Of a stretch of DNA of 64,000 bases, positions 22,985 to 33,512 are shown one piece after another. The first letter of the stretch is position 1, and each line of letters opens with the position of its first letter. Both the position numbers and the translations under genes were made by a program. The notes below the pieces were generated by a model. That model saw only the letters and a list, made by a program, of their open reading frames with translations. It ran no database searches and had not been told where the DNA came from. Origin of the DNA: Pelobates cultripes (taxonomy: Eukaryota; Chordata; Amphibia; Anura; Pelobatidae); NCBI GenBank assembly GCA_933207985.1, contig OW240915.1, forward strand, positions 110,163,243 to 110,227,242. The letters are read 5' to 3'.

Positions 22985-24736
22985 TTAAAAAATAAATAAA
23001 AAATGGACCAGCGTGTGGTAGCGTTTGAAGCAGTCGCCAATGCAGAGTCCAGGCTGTCCAGGGCAATCAGGACAGTAATATACACTGTCTTTTCTCTGCC
23101 CCCTCTTAGAACAGACCCTGCATCTTTTTTGGGGATTCTGCTTTGCCGCAGTAGGGGGGATTTTAAAAATGAAATGTGTAGCCCCAACTCTGCTCTCTCC
23201 CATCACCGCCCGGGGAGCAGGTGCATCACGGTACAAAATCCCCGAAATGATCTGGAGCTGAAACTGTAAAAATCTCAGTTGCGTCCCGGGGTTTGCTTTT
23301 TTGAACAACAAGAAAGCGTTGTGGGCTGCAATCTGCATCAGGTAGATTGCAACCTTTTTGTACCAGGCCCTTGTCTTTCGTATAATTAGGTAGGGCTGCA
23401 GCAGCTGATCTGCCAGATCAACCCCACCCATGTGCCGGTTATAGGCCTTGATGCACACTGGCTTCCTTGTCCTCTCACCTCTGCCACGTACAGGGACCTC
23501 CACAGTCCCCTCAGTGTGGATGCTGGTAAGAAGGTACACATCCTTCTTGTCTCTGTACTTAACTGCCAACAGCTCCTCTTGGCGCAGAGCTGAGGTCTCC
23601 CCCCTTCGTAGCCGGGTGCGTGCAAGTTGTCCTGGGAAACCTGTGCTGTTCTTTTTAATTGTACCGCAAGCTACTGTATCAAAACAGTACAGTAGCTTGA
23701 ACAAAGGGACACTTGTATAAAAATTGTCAGTATACAAGTGGTACCCTTTGTTCATGAGGGGGAAAATCAGGTCCCAGACAATCTTGCCACTGGTTCCCAT
23801 ATGTTCTGGGCAACCTGGAGGGTCAAGGTGGCTATCCTTTCCCTTGTACACCCGGAAGGCCTGAATATACCCATTCTCGCTATCACAGAGCTTATACATC
23901 TTTACACCATACCTAGAGCGCTTGGAAGGAACATACTGCTTGAATCCCAGCCTTCCCTTATACTTCATCAGGGATTCATCCACGCATATATTCCTTCCAG
24001 GTGTATAAGCCTCTGCAAACCTGGCAGCGAAGTGGGTAATCAGGGGGCGGATTTTATACAGCCTGTCAAATTGGGGATGCTCCCTAGAGGGACACAGGCT
24101 GCTGTCGTTGAAGTGCATGAAATGCAGAATCATTTCATACCTCTTCCTCGCCATACATTGGGAGTAAATGGGGGTAGAGCAGATGGGGCTACTGCTCCAG
24201 TAGGAGCGGATGGAGGGCTTCTTTATGATGCCCATCAGCATAGTCAATGCCCAGAATCTTTTAAATTCTGGCACATCAATGGGGGCCCATTGCTGCTTTG
24301 CCAAAAAAGAGTCAGGATTTGTAGCTCTGAATTGATGGGCATATAAATTAGTTTGGGCGACAATGTTCCCCAATACATCATTGCCCAGAAACACCTCCAT
24401 AAACTGCTGAGGGCTAAATCCTGTGACATCCAAATTAATGCCAGGATTTGCAGTAAAGGATGGAATGTCTGGCCTCTGGCGATGAGGCACTACCCACTCC
24501 TCAGCAGTTCTGCCAGCTGTAGCAGCACGTCTCCTTCGGGCAGGGGGACTAGCAGGCACAGATACAACATCACTAGATGCATCACTAGCAGCAGACACTG
24601 TATCTAGTGATGATGTATCTGAGCACCTGGCTGGGTCAAAATCAGGGTCAGAGTCTGACATAGACGCGTCAGACTCTAGCGCAAGGGTGGCATATGACTG
24701 CTCAGCGCTGGTTGACTTCCGTGACCCATATGACAT
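22985..24736 (-). CDS. piggyBac-family transposase, intact, 583 aa (copy 2)
   Basis: The same protein as the 579-aa transposase at 5242-6981. I count about eight substitutions by eye (numbered on copy 1: H3Y, D119N, S196A, S210N, N212S, G286S, E298K, A420G). The stop has been read into four extra residues (LFIF) at the C-terminus. All three catalytic aspartates and the C-terminal Cys/His cluster are kept. The start is the ATG at 24734-24736 (MSYGSRK). Two uninterrupted copies that differ mostly by isolated changes suggest recent transposition or duplication rather than long-term decay. A domesticated gene is less likely, because each still sits inside recognisable transposon ends. Confidence 0.92.
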   Translation of the reverse strand: MSYGSRKSTSAEQSYATLALESDASMSDSDPDFDPARCSDTSSLDTVSAASDASSDVVSVPASPPARRRRAATAGRTAEEWVVPHRQRPDIPSFTANPGINLDVTGFSPQQFMEVFLGNDVLGNIVAQTNLYAHQFRATNPDSFLAKQQWAPIDVPEFKRFWALTMLMGIIKKPSIRSYWSSSPICSTPIYSQCMARKRYEMILHFMHFNDSSLCPSREHPQFDRLYKIRPLITHFAARFAEAYTPGRNICVDESLMKYKGRLGFKQYVPSKRSRYGVKMYKLCDSENGYIQAFRVYKGKDSHLDPPGCPEHMGTSGKIVWDLIFPLMNKGYHLYTDNFYTSVPLFKLLYCFDTVACGTIKKNSTGFPGQLARTRLRRGETSALRQEELLAVKYRDKKDVYLLTSIHTEGTVEVPVRGRGERTRKPVCIKAYNRHMGGVDLADQLLQPYLIIRKTRAWYKKVAIYLMQIAAHNAFLLFKKANPGTQLRFLQFQLQIISGILYRDAPAPRAVMGESRVGATHFIFKIPPTAAKQNPQKRCRVCSKRGQRKDSVYYCPDCPGQPGLCIGDCFKRYHTLVHFLFIF

Positions 24737-25463
24737 GATCACAATCGCTTTACTTAGTGACCTGTCACAAAAAATAAAAATAAATAAACCCTAAAAAAAA
24801 ATGAACAGACAGCAAAATAAGTGCTGCTGTGCAAGAGCCTGTGATCTGCAGAGTGATCACAGGCAGGACAGGGGTTAATCGTTCTGAAAAGAGCTTTTGG
24901 GTCTCAAAAAAAAAAAAAATTCACAAAAAATGAACCCCTAAAAAAGAAAAAAAATATGCACAAACAGCAGACAATTACTGCTGTGCAAAAGCCAGTGATT
25001 ATAGTGATCACTGGCAAGACAGGGGTTAATGGCTCTGAAAAGAGCCTTTGGGTCTCAAGAGTTTACAAATCCCTACCTATAAACACCTAAATCTCTCTAG
25101 CTAAACCACAGATCTCTCTCCTTCTCTCACTAAAGCACAAGTGAGGAGAGGGAGGCAGATCCACACTAATCAGAGAAATGGGGAACACACTTGGGATGAA
25201 ATTGGTAATGGGGCAAGCTATGATTGGATGACCCCAGCCTGCCCCTTATGATGCGGCATGCTAGGGACACCCCCAGAAGCCCCATGATTCACTGCCTTTA
25301 GAAAGGGATGGGGGTTAATATTGATCATTTTATTTATTTTCTATTTAATTTTTTAATATATAGTATTATATATGCACTGAGTGCCAGGACCCCTCGAGGC
25401 ACTCCGCACATGCAGAGCATCACTGCAATACTATCAGAGCTTCCAGAGCTCAAAATAGCTGCA

Positions 25464-25525
25464 GACGTACCAGGTACGTCCAAGGTCATTATGGAATGTT
25501 TTCTGCCAGACGTACCAGATACGTC
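25464..25525. promoter_or_regulatory. Subterminal palindromes of piggyBac copy 2
   Basis: GACGTACCAGGTACGTC at 25464 and GACGTACCAGATACGTC at 25509, identical to copy 1 in sequence and spacing. Probable transposase-binding sites (inference). Confidence 0.58.
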
Positions 25526-25545
25526 CATGGTCATGAAGGGGTTAA

Positions 25546-27545
25546 TGAAACATAGGTCATGTCAAACTAACCTAATTGCATTCTACGAAGAAGTAAGTAG
25601 AAGTATAGATCAGGGTGCTGCAGTGGATGTGATCTACTTGGATTTTGCCAAGGCATTTGATACGGTTCCTCACAATAGGTTAGTCTTCAAACTAAAAGAA
25701 ATTGGTTTAGATGAATATTCTTGTTCTTGGGTAGAACATTGGCTTAAGGATAGAGTACAACGAGTTGTAATTAATGGTACATTTTCAGGCTGGACAAAAG
25801 TGGTAAGTGGTGTCCCTCAGGGTTCTGTTTTGGGACCACTTCTATTTAACATATGTATAAATGATCTTGAAATAGGCATTGAAAGCCATGTATCAGTGTT
25901 TGCAGATGACACAAAACTTTGTAAAGTAATAAAATGTGAGCAGGATATTGCCTTGCTGCAGAGAGATTTGGATAAATCAGGGTACTGGGCACTAAAATGG
26001 CAGATGAAATTTAACATAGAGAAATGCAAAGTTTTGCACTTCGGGGTTAAGAATGCACAAGCAACTTACACACTAAATGGTAGTGAATTAGGGATAACCA
26101 CACACGAGAAGGATTTTTTATAGACAACAAATTAGGCAGCAATATGCAATGTCAATCTGCAGTTGCTAAGGCCAGTAAGATTTTGTCATGTATAAATAGG
26201 GGCATACATTCTCGGGATGAAAATATCATTTTGCCTCTTTATAAATCGCTGGTAAGACCACACCTTGAATATGTTGTGCAATTTTGGGCGCCTGTTCTAA
26301 AGAAGGATATCATAGCACTGGAGAGGGTCCAGAGACGAGCTACAAAATTGATAAAAGTAATGGAGCATTTTAGTTATGAAGAAATGTTAAAAAAAATTTA
26401 ATCTGTTTAGTTTGGAAAAACGGCGCCTGAGAGGGGATATGATAACTTTATACAAATATATTCGGGGCCAGTACAAACCTTTATTATTTATTTATTTATA
26501 AAATATTTTACCAGGAAAGATACATTGAGATTTCTCTCGTTTTCAAGTATGTCCTGGGTCCACAAATCATTGCATTGTTACATTAGGTACAACAAAATAC
26601 AAAAACAATATTAATACACAATATATACAAAATTTAACATAGAACAGGCAGGAAATGTATAATCAACCATGACACGTACATTCTGTTTTGAGGTATGTAG
26701 AGAGGGATCTCTTAAATGACTTTAGGCTTAGGGAAGATTTTAAATTGTGCGGGAGGTCGTTCCACAATTGCGGTGCTCTGTAGGAGAAGGAGGATCGGGC
26801 CGCTTTCTTTTTGTATTGAGGTAGACTAAGTAAAGTGTTTGTACTGGATCGGAGCTTATAGAAAGTGGGAACAGCTGGGGAAAGCATTTTGTTCAGGTAG
26901 GGTGGGAGTTTCCCAGAAAAGCTCTTAAAAACAAGGCTGGAAAGATGAATGGTGCGTCTGGATTCCAGCGACAGCCAGTTTAGTTCCTTTAGCATGTCAC
27001 AATGATGGGTCCTGTAATTACATTGTAGCACAAATCGGCAGAACGAGTTATATAATGTGTTGAGTTTATTAATGTGGGATTGCGATGCAGACGCATATAC
27101 TACATCCCCATAATCAATGATTGGCATCAGCATTTGCTGTACAATCTTTTCCTTTACTGTAGGGCTATCTGGAAATCTATTCATAAACAGGGCTATACAT
27201 AGGACACAAGGTCACACATTTAGGCTGGAAGAAAGGAGATTTCATCTAAGGCAAAGAAAAGGTTTTTTACAGTAAGAGCAATAAGGATATGGAATTCTCT
27301 GCCTGAAGAGGTGGTTTTGTCAGAGTCCATACAGATGTTTAAACTGAAATTGGATAAATACTTACAAAAACATAACATACAGGGATATAATTTCTAATTA
27401 GTGGGGTAATAGCTGCTTGATCCAAGGAGACATCTGACTGCTTCAGACCAGGTTTTTTTGCCTTCTTTTGGATCAACAGCAACATTTGTGAGGAAAGCTG
27501 AACTTGATGGACGCAAGTCTCTTTTCAGCTATGTAACTATGTAAT
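25546..27545 (+). pseudogene. CR1-type LINE reverse transcriptase, broken and interrupted
   Basis: A plus-strand non-LTR reverse transcriptase starting immediately at the piggyBac TTAA. Motifs in order: YLDFAKAFDTVPHNRL, SGVPQGSVLGPLLFNI, and the catalytic FADDTKL, all in the first open piece (to 26123). Then come VRPHLEYVVQFWAPVLKKDI and ALERVQRRATKLIK (26144-26401), and LRGDMITLYKYIRGQYKP. After the L2 insertion follow FINRAIHRTQGHTFRLEERR and RIWNSLPEEVV, with a 3' end near CTATGTAACTATGTAA. The LERVQRRATKL and SLEKRRLRGD signatures are CR1 clade. The 5' part, including any endonuclease, is absent. There is a frameshift or stop near 26123 and another near 26400. Inactive. Confidence 0.85.
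26480..27168 (-). mobile_element. L2-type LINE inserted in the CR1 copy
   Basis: A minus-strand copy of the same family as the intronic one at 861-1830. One open frame of about 170 codons (27184-26663) covers the C-terminus ([50 protein letters not shown]). The 3' end runs into TTATTTATTTATTTATAA. It interrupts the CR1 frame between GGCCAGTACAAACCTTTA on the left and TCTGGAAATCTATTCATAAA on the right. It is 5'-truncated and so dead on arrival. Confidence 0.8.
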
Positions 27546-27750
27546 AAAAATATTAAAGAGAATGGGTCCAAGTACAGATCCCTAAAGGCACCCCACTGGT
27601 AACAAGACCTTGCTTTGAATATACTCCATTGACTACAACCCTCTGTTGCCTGTCACTCAGCCACTGCCTAACGCATTCAACAATATTGAAATCCAAACTT
27701 AAAGATTGCAGTTTATTGATAAGCCTTATATGTGCAACAGTGTTTTATTG
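27546..27750 (-). pseudogene. CR1-type reverse transcriptase fragment on the opposite strand
   Basis: Minus-strand translation gives RLINKLQSLSLDFNIVECVR, QWLSDRQQRVVVNGVYS, then VTSGVPLG with a frameshift before the rest of the GVPQGSVLGP motif. The piece ends exactly where the plus-strand CR1 ends, so the plus-strand copy probably inserted into this older one. Confidence 0.65.
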
Positions 27751-29389
27751 TATGTATTGGGGCTGTGGAATGTACTTGTTGCTGGCCTTCTGTAGTAATG
27801 GGAGTTTAAGTGCAAGATTTATTTTTGTATATTAGAAAGAACACTGGCCTTGTATGAAATACTTAATCTAGTTAAATCAGCCAAGAACAAGAATTAGCTA
27901 TTTAAAACTCTGGACCATGTTGAAATATAACTGTAATGTTGCACTGAAGGTAGAGTTTAGCAGAATCTCAGAATTGCCTCACAGATCAACATAAACTGCT
28001 AAGAACAGAACAAACACAAGCAGCTACTTGTTTGAACAGACAGTGTAGTACTTTTGTGTCATAGATATGTTCCAAGGCGACCATGGGCCAGTTACACATT
28101 TTGTTTGACGAATGGGAATTAATGTTATTTATGTCTGAGTAGTCAATACATGTTGCCATTTTACTGGAACACAATCTCTGAATGCACACCAGTCAAATGT
28201 ACTGTGCTATAAATACATAGCTTATATAAACTATGCACAAAATAATCAGTAAATATCTGTTTGTTTTTGTAAATTATTTTCAAATTATTTTTATTGAACA
28301 GTATTTTAAAAAACATATTTCACATTAATTTGGTATATAAAGAAATCAACATTTAACAATAGAAACAAGTAGAATTAAGAAGGAAAGGTGAAAAAAAATC
28401 AAAAAGAAATAGAAATATAAAAAAGAGAGGGGACAGGTACTCTTAAAATGATAATAATAATAATAATAAAATAAAAAATAATAATAATAAAAAATCTTTA
28501 AAAAATACAATAATAAAATAGTATATTTGTTCCTGTCAAAATATAATGCAGAGAGTAATAAAACCAATTGTATGTCTAAATATATTTTTATATCAATATA
28601 TAACAGAGCATGTGGAATTGTCTACAGGAGAAACTCTTTACTTATATCATTTTCCCAGGCTTCCCAATGAAACTGCAAATTCACTTTTTGAGGTGAGGGT
28701 TGTCGCAACGCCAGTTCATACCTTTTGTTATTGAGCACGCAATCTCTGCTTCCTTAATTGATGGTAAAGTAGTAGACCTCCAATAACAAGGTTTTTTTAA
28801 CTTCTAAATGAAGGATAAACTAAAAACTGCTAACTGCTGAATGAGTCAGTTGTCTATGCAGGCTTTAAAAAGCAGGTAACCATTATATATTTTTTTCATA
28901 TTTAGAAGCCTCTTCTTTCTTATGCTTTCCACACTTTCTCAAGGGGTGACACTGATCTAACCAATCAGTGTGCTATTCCCAGGAATGCTGGAAAAGTGCA
29001 TTGGGCATGCCTGACAGATTTATATATGTTCAGTTGGAAGATCTCTTCATCTTACAACATGCTGCCAGGGGGTGACCAGAGGGAGACTGATCAGCGTTAA
29101 CGATCAGTATATAATAATGCTAGATTTCTTTAACAAGTGGTCTAGTCTGAAACTGAGATGGGTGGGTAAAAGGTCGGTAGGCTTGAAGAAATTCCCCTTG
29201 CTGAGTGGTGTGCCAAACAATGTAACCTTACCATGCTTATAAATGTTTATTACATATTTTTCAAAGTTTTCTTGTCTTATTTTGGTTTGTAGATTTGTTT
29301 AAATGTGTTTGCTTGCTTGTTTAAAAAATAATTGTCAAATGATGCATGTCCTTTTAACATTAATTAAAATACAACTGTAAATATAAACC
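27751..29389. other. Unclassified AT-rich DNA with low-complexity runs
   Basis: No gene seen. 28440-28530 is an (AAT)n-type run. The remainder has no recognisable element boundary. Open frames here are short, and those over the A/T runs are low complexity. Confidence 0.4.
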
Positions 29390-29862
29390 TACACTGATCA
29401 TCCCCAACATTAACCCCTTAAGGACTGGCCTGTTTTTGCGATGTTGTACGTTAAGGACCAGAGCAGTCTTGACACTTTTGTGGTGTTTGTGTTTAGCTGT
29501 AATTTTCCTCTCTCTCATTTACGGTTCCCATACAAGTTATATATTGTTTTTTTCAGGACAAGAGGGGCTTTCTTTACATACCATTATTTGTATCATGTCA
29601 TATATTTTATTTTAAAAAAATAATAAAATATGGTGAAAAAAAAACATGTTTTTGGACTTTTACTTAAAAAATCTTTTACTTATCTACAAAAGCTAATGAA
29701 AAAACTGCTAAATAGATTCAAAATTTTGTCCCGAGTTTAAAAACACTCACATGCTTTATTGCTTTTTATTGCAAGTTATAGGCCTATAAATACAAGTAGG
29801 AAATTGCTGTTTCAATATATATATATTTTTTAAATTTATCAATAGTGACATTACAACACTGT

Positions 29863-30428
29863 TGAAAAGAAAAAGTTACCTGCGCTCTCTCCTTAATCCC
29901 TATGTATATTTAGACAAATGGAGGTCATTTAATTGCTCCAATGGCCATTGGAGGGAATGACTGCCTGCCAACGTCAAGGCAGATCCCCCTAAGCGGGTCC
30001 TAACACTGACCCTTCAGCCTGCTTCCTTGAGGTTCTGGCAAAGATATCTCTAATGAGACAGAGAGGGGTATTTTTTATATACACCCCTATATACTTATTA
30101 ACCCTTAATAGGGAACACATGGGATGGGCGGCAGCATTGTAACAATGCTGTGTGATACAAAGTAAATACAAATACAAAAAGAGAAGTCCTGCGCTCACTC
30201 CCATCACTACTGGGCCGGCAGCAATGACTACAGTACACATCAGCCCCAATATATAGCAAAAACCAAAGAAAAAAAAAAGTTACCTGCACTCTCTCCTTAA
30301 TCCCTATGTATATTTAGACAAATGGAGGTCATTTAGTTGCTCCAATGGCCATTGGCGGGAATGCCCGCCTGCCACATCAAGGCAGACCCCCCTAAACGGG
30401 TCCTAACACTGACCCTTCAGCCTGACAA
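29863..30428. repeat. Pair of ~155-bp direct repeats flanking a ~250-bp middle
   Basis: AAAAAGTTACCTGCGCTCTC to CTGACCCTTCAGCCTG (about 29867-30021) recurs at about 30276-30424 with a few changes (CTGCACTCTC, GGCGGGAATGCCCG). The pair replaces about 370 bp of the element that is present in the sister copy near 53190-53560. An LTR-like or duplicated MITE arrangement is possible. Confidence 0.65.
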
Positions 30429-31142
30429 ATTTCAATAAAAAAAAAAAAAGTAAAATCAAGCCTTATATTTGACCCTGTAACTTTCATAAACACTATAAAA
30501 GCTCTACATGTGGGGGTACTGTTATACTCAGGAGACTTTGCTGAACATAAACATTAGTGTATCAGAACAGTAAAATGTATCACAGCAATAATATCATCAG
30601 TGAAAGTGCCGTTTGTGTGTGAAAAATGCAAAAAACTTCACTTTCACTGACAATATCATCGCTGTGATATGTTTTACTGTTTTGAAACACTAATATTTGT
30701 GTTCAGCGAAGTCTCCCGAGTAAGACAGTAGCCCCCATGTACAGGTTTTAGGGTGTCATAGAAAGTTACAGGGTTAAACACAGTGCTAGCAAATTAAATT
30801 CTCTGGACTTTTGGCCTGGGTTGTCAGGCATGTCCCACAAATTGCAATCATTAAAATTACTTAATTAGGTAAAAATATTACATGCATAGAATTTTAATAT
30901 ATATACATATTTATATATTTGAAGTCTACGTGTATATTTATGAACTTATTTATGTAATTATGTATATGGACATATGTATATTTCGTATTATTTTTATTTA
31001 TTTATACATACCGTATATACTCGAGTATAAGTTGAGTTTTTCAGCACATTTTTTGTGCTGAAAACCCCCCACTCGACTTATACTCGAGTCAATGTCTGTA
31101 TTATGGCAACTTACATTGCCATAATACAGACCAGGATCGCCG

Positions 31143-31376
31143 GGCTGGCAGAGAGCTGTTACTTACCTTTCCTGCAGCTCCTGTCAGCTCCCTTCTCTCT
31201 CCTCCGGTCCGGTCAGCTCCCCTGTCAGCTCCTCTGTAAGTCTCACGAGAGCCGCGGGGAACGCTCCGTGCGGCCGCGAGACTTACAGTGGAGGAGAAGG
31301 GAGCTGACCGGAACGGAGGAGAGAGAAGTGAGCTGACAGGAGCTGCGGAAAGGTAAGTAACAGCTCTCTGCCAGCC
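31143..31376. repeat. ~230-bp GC-rich palindrome inside the TA element
   Basis: The left arm GGCTGGCAGAGAGCTGTTAC pairs with the right arm GTAACAGCTCTCTGCCAGCC. The arms continue through CTCCTGTCAGCTCCCTTC and GAAGTGAGCTGACAGGAG to a centre near 31255 with GCGGGGAACGCTCCGTGCGG. Arms are about 100 bp with few mismatches. Both arms carry AAGGTAAGTAAC, a splice-donor-like site, outward on each strand. Confidence 0.85.
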
Positions 31377-31507
31377 CCCCTCCTACACAGTGCACACCAC
31401 TCGACCACCAGGGAATGAGAGCCCCCCTCCCTGGCCAGCTAACAAGCAGGGAGGGGGGACGAAAATAAATATAAATAAAAAATGTAATAATATAATTAAA
31501 AAATATT

Positions 31508-31543
<36 letters not shown>

Positions 31544-31608
31544 ATAATAATTTAAAAAAATAAGAAAAATACCCACCCCCCCAACCAAGGCTCTGCATCA
31601 CATACACA

Positions 31609-31775
31609 CACTGCACTCATACACACACACACACACACACTGTATTCATACAAAAACACACTGCACTCATACACACACACACACACTGCACTCATACACA
31701 CACACACACTGCACTCATACACACAGACACTGTATTCATACACACACTGCATTCATTATATACACACACTGTAAA
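31609..31775. repeat. CA-rich microsatellite with GCACTCATACACAC units
   Basis: Alternating (AC)n and TGCACTCATACAC or TGTATTCATACAC blocks of about 30 bp. Low complexity. Confidence 0.9.
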
Positions 31776-32287
31776 TAAATATTCAATTAATATAATTTTT
31801 TGGGGATCTAATTTTCTTTAGAAATTTACCAGTAGCTGCTGCATTTCCCACCCTAGTCTCAATAAGTTTTCCCAGTTTTTTTGGGTAAAATTAGGGATCT
31901 CGACTTATATTCGGATCGACTTATACTCGAGTATATACGGTAGATATATATATCATTACATTCTAAGTGTATTTTGATATAAATATATATATTAATATCA
32001 AAATACTGTTAGAATAAAATTACATATATTTAATTTTTTTTAAATTATTAAAAAATAATTTTACTTTTTTATTTTTGTATTAACATTATTTATAATTTAT
32101 AATATATATATACACAATATATATAGTTATTATATAAATTGTATATATACGTGTGTTATTTAAATATAAGTGTATTTTTATATTAAAATACGTATATATA
32201 AATATAAAAATACACTTAGATTGACATTATGTATATAAGATATATATATATACATATTACATATAGATATAATACATGTATATATAT

Positions 32288-32331
<44 letters not shown>

Positions 32332-32982
32332 TTATTGTTTTTTTTACACTGATTGATTTTATTTAACTTTTTATTTTATTTTACAGATGCAGGGAGACTG
32401 CCTGTCAGCAGACAGTCCCCCTGCAGGCAGATACACAGGCACCTATTGCGGTCATGTGATCGAGCGATCACATGGCTGCGGGGTCCTGATCTGCCGCGGG
32501 GAGACTGCCTGGGCACAAAAGCAGTCCCCTTGGACCGGGAGGAACGCTGACGTCGCCAGGGGAACAACTGCGATCAGGTAAGTACCCCCAGACCATTATG
32601 ATGGTCCTGAACCGTCATTGGTCCTCAAGGGGTTAAAACCACCTTCCTAATTTTGTGTATGTCCCCCCTTGTGTTGCCAGCTGTGATGCATTGAGGCATG
32701 GACTACACAAGACCCTCTGAATGTGTCCTATGGTATCTGGCACCAAGACAGATCATTTAAGTCCTGAAAGTGGTGTGGCCTCCATTTATCAGACTTGTTG
32801 CTCAGCACATACCACAATGCTCACTTACACTGCTGAGATCTGGGGAATTTGGAGGCTAAGGCAACACCTCTTTTTCATGTTCCTCAAACCATTCCCGAAC
32901 AGTTTTTGCAGTGTGACATATTGCATTATTCTGCTGAAGGAGGCTGTGGACTTAAGGAATACCATTGCTTTTGCTCCTCATA

Positions 32983-33200
32983 TGCATCAATGAGCCTTCG
33001 CCACCTATGACCCTGATACTGATTCACCTGTTGTCCTTTCTTGCACCACATTTGGCAGGTCCTACCCACTTCATTCTGGAAACACCCCACAAGACTTGTG
33101 ATTTTGGAGATGCTCTGAATAAGTTCTAGCCGTCACTATTTGGCCCTTGTCTAAGTCACCTAGATCTTTTCGCATGCCCATTTTTCGTGCTTCCAATACA
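32983..33200 (-). pseudogene. Tc1 transposase N-terminal relic
   Basis: Minus-strand translation gives MGMRKDLGDLDKGQIVTA, then HLQNHKSCGVFPE and a stop. It resembles the helix-turn-helix start of Tc1 transposases (the KRKDLSEFDKGQIVMAR type). No catalytic domain remains in frame. Confidence 0.55.
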
Positions 33201-33512
33201 TGAAATTCAAGCACTGACTATTCAATTGCTGCCTAATATATCAGACCCCTTGAAAGTTGCCATTGTAATATAATTAATGCTATTACGTGTCAGTGGTTTT
33301 AATGTTGTGGCTGATCAGTGTAGAGGAGCCTGACAGTTGTATTTAAACTTCACTTAACTGCAATGCCCTTTAAATTAACATGTTCCCCTTTATGCCATGT
33401 TTGCAAATTTTGTTGGGAACTTTATTTAGATAGCAAAGATTAAAATAGTAAATATATCAAGCAAATTGAATTACTAATAAATGGATACTGCCACACTTTC
33501 TTGATTATTAAT

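Larger units (their letters stand above)
20777..25541 (-). mobile_element. piggyBac-like DNA transposon, copy 2
   Basis: A 4,765-bp element with the same ends, orientation and gene order as copy 1. The right flank is TTAA (25542-25545) but the left flank is GTAA (20773-20776), preceded by a 42-bp duplicate of the tip. The right end lies inside a CR1 reverse-transcriptase frame, yet the left flank is satellite rather than CR1. A simple insertion therefore does not explain both flanks. The extra ~413 bp relative to copy 1 is one more internal tandem-repeat unit. Confidence 0.9.
31011..31940. mobile_element. TA-target MITE with CCGTATATACTCGAGTATAAG ends
   Basis: A 930-bp element with near-perfect 20-bp inverted ends starting CCGTATATACTCGAGTATAA, and TA on both flanks (31009-31010 and 31941-31942). 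The left tip extends into a ~70-bp hairpin (31019-31089, GAGTATAAGTTGAG against CTCGACTTATACTC). There is no coding capacity. Superfamily unassigned; the TA target points to Tc1/mariner-like mobilisation (inference). Confidence 0.75.
29414..32632. mobile_element. Non-autonomous piggyBac-type element (TTAA), copy 1
   Basis: Bounded by TTAA (29410-29413 and 32633-32636). The left end is CCCCTTAAGGACTGGCC and the right end is TTGGTCCTCAAGGGG. The same family recurs at 52731-54835. There is no transposase. The interior is AT rich with ATATAC-rich stretches, and a GC-rich patch near 32390-32580 (AGGGAGACTGCCTGTCAG, GTCATGTGATCGAGCGATCA) is also found in copy 2. It has two later additions: the repeat pair at 29863-30428 and the TA element at 31011-31940. 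Confidence 0.8.
29392..33320 (-). mobile_element. Tc1-type transposon relic split by a TTAA element
   Basis: Outer ends are CACTGATCATCCCCAACATTAA on the left and AATGTTGTGGCTGATCAGTG on the right, flanked by TA on both sides (29390-29391, 33321-33322). The inner 3.2 kb (29414-32632) is a separate insertion with its own TTAA duplication, leaving about 706 bp of host element. The right part contains a minus-strand relic of a Tc1 transposase N-terminus. The GATCAGCCACAACATTAAAA-type end is a widespread vertebrate Tc1 family. Confidence 0.75.
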
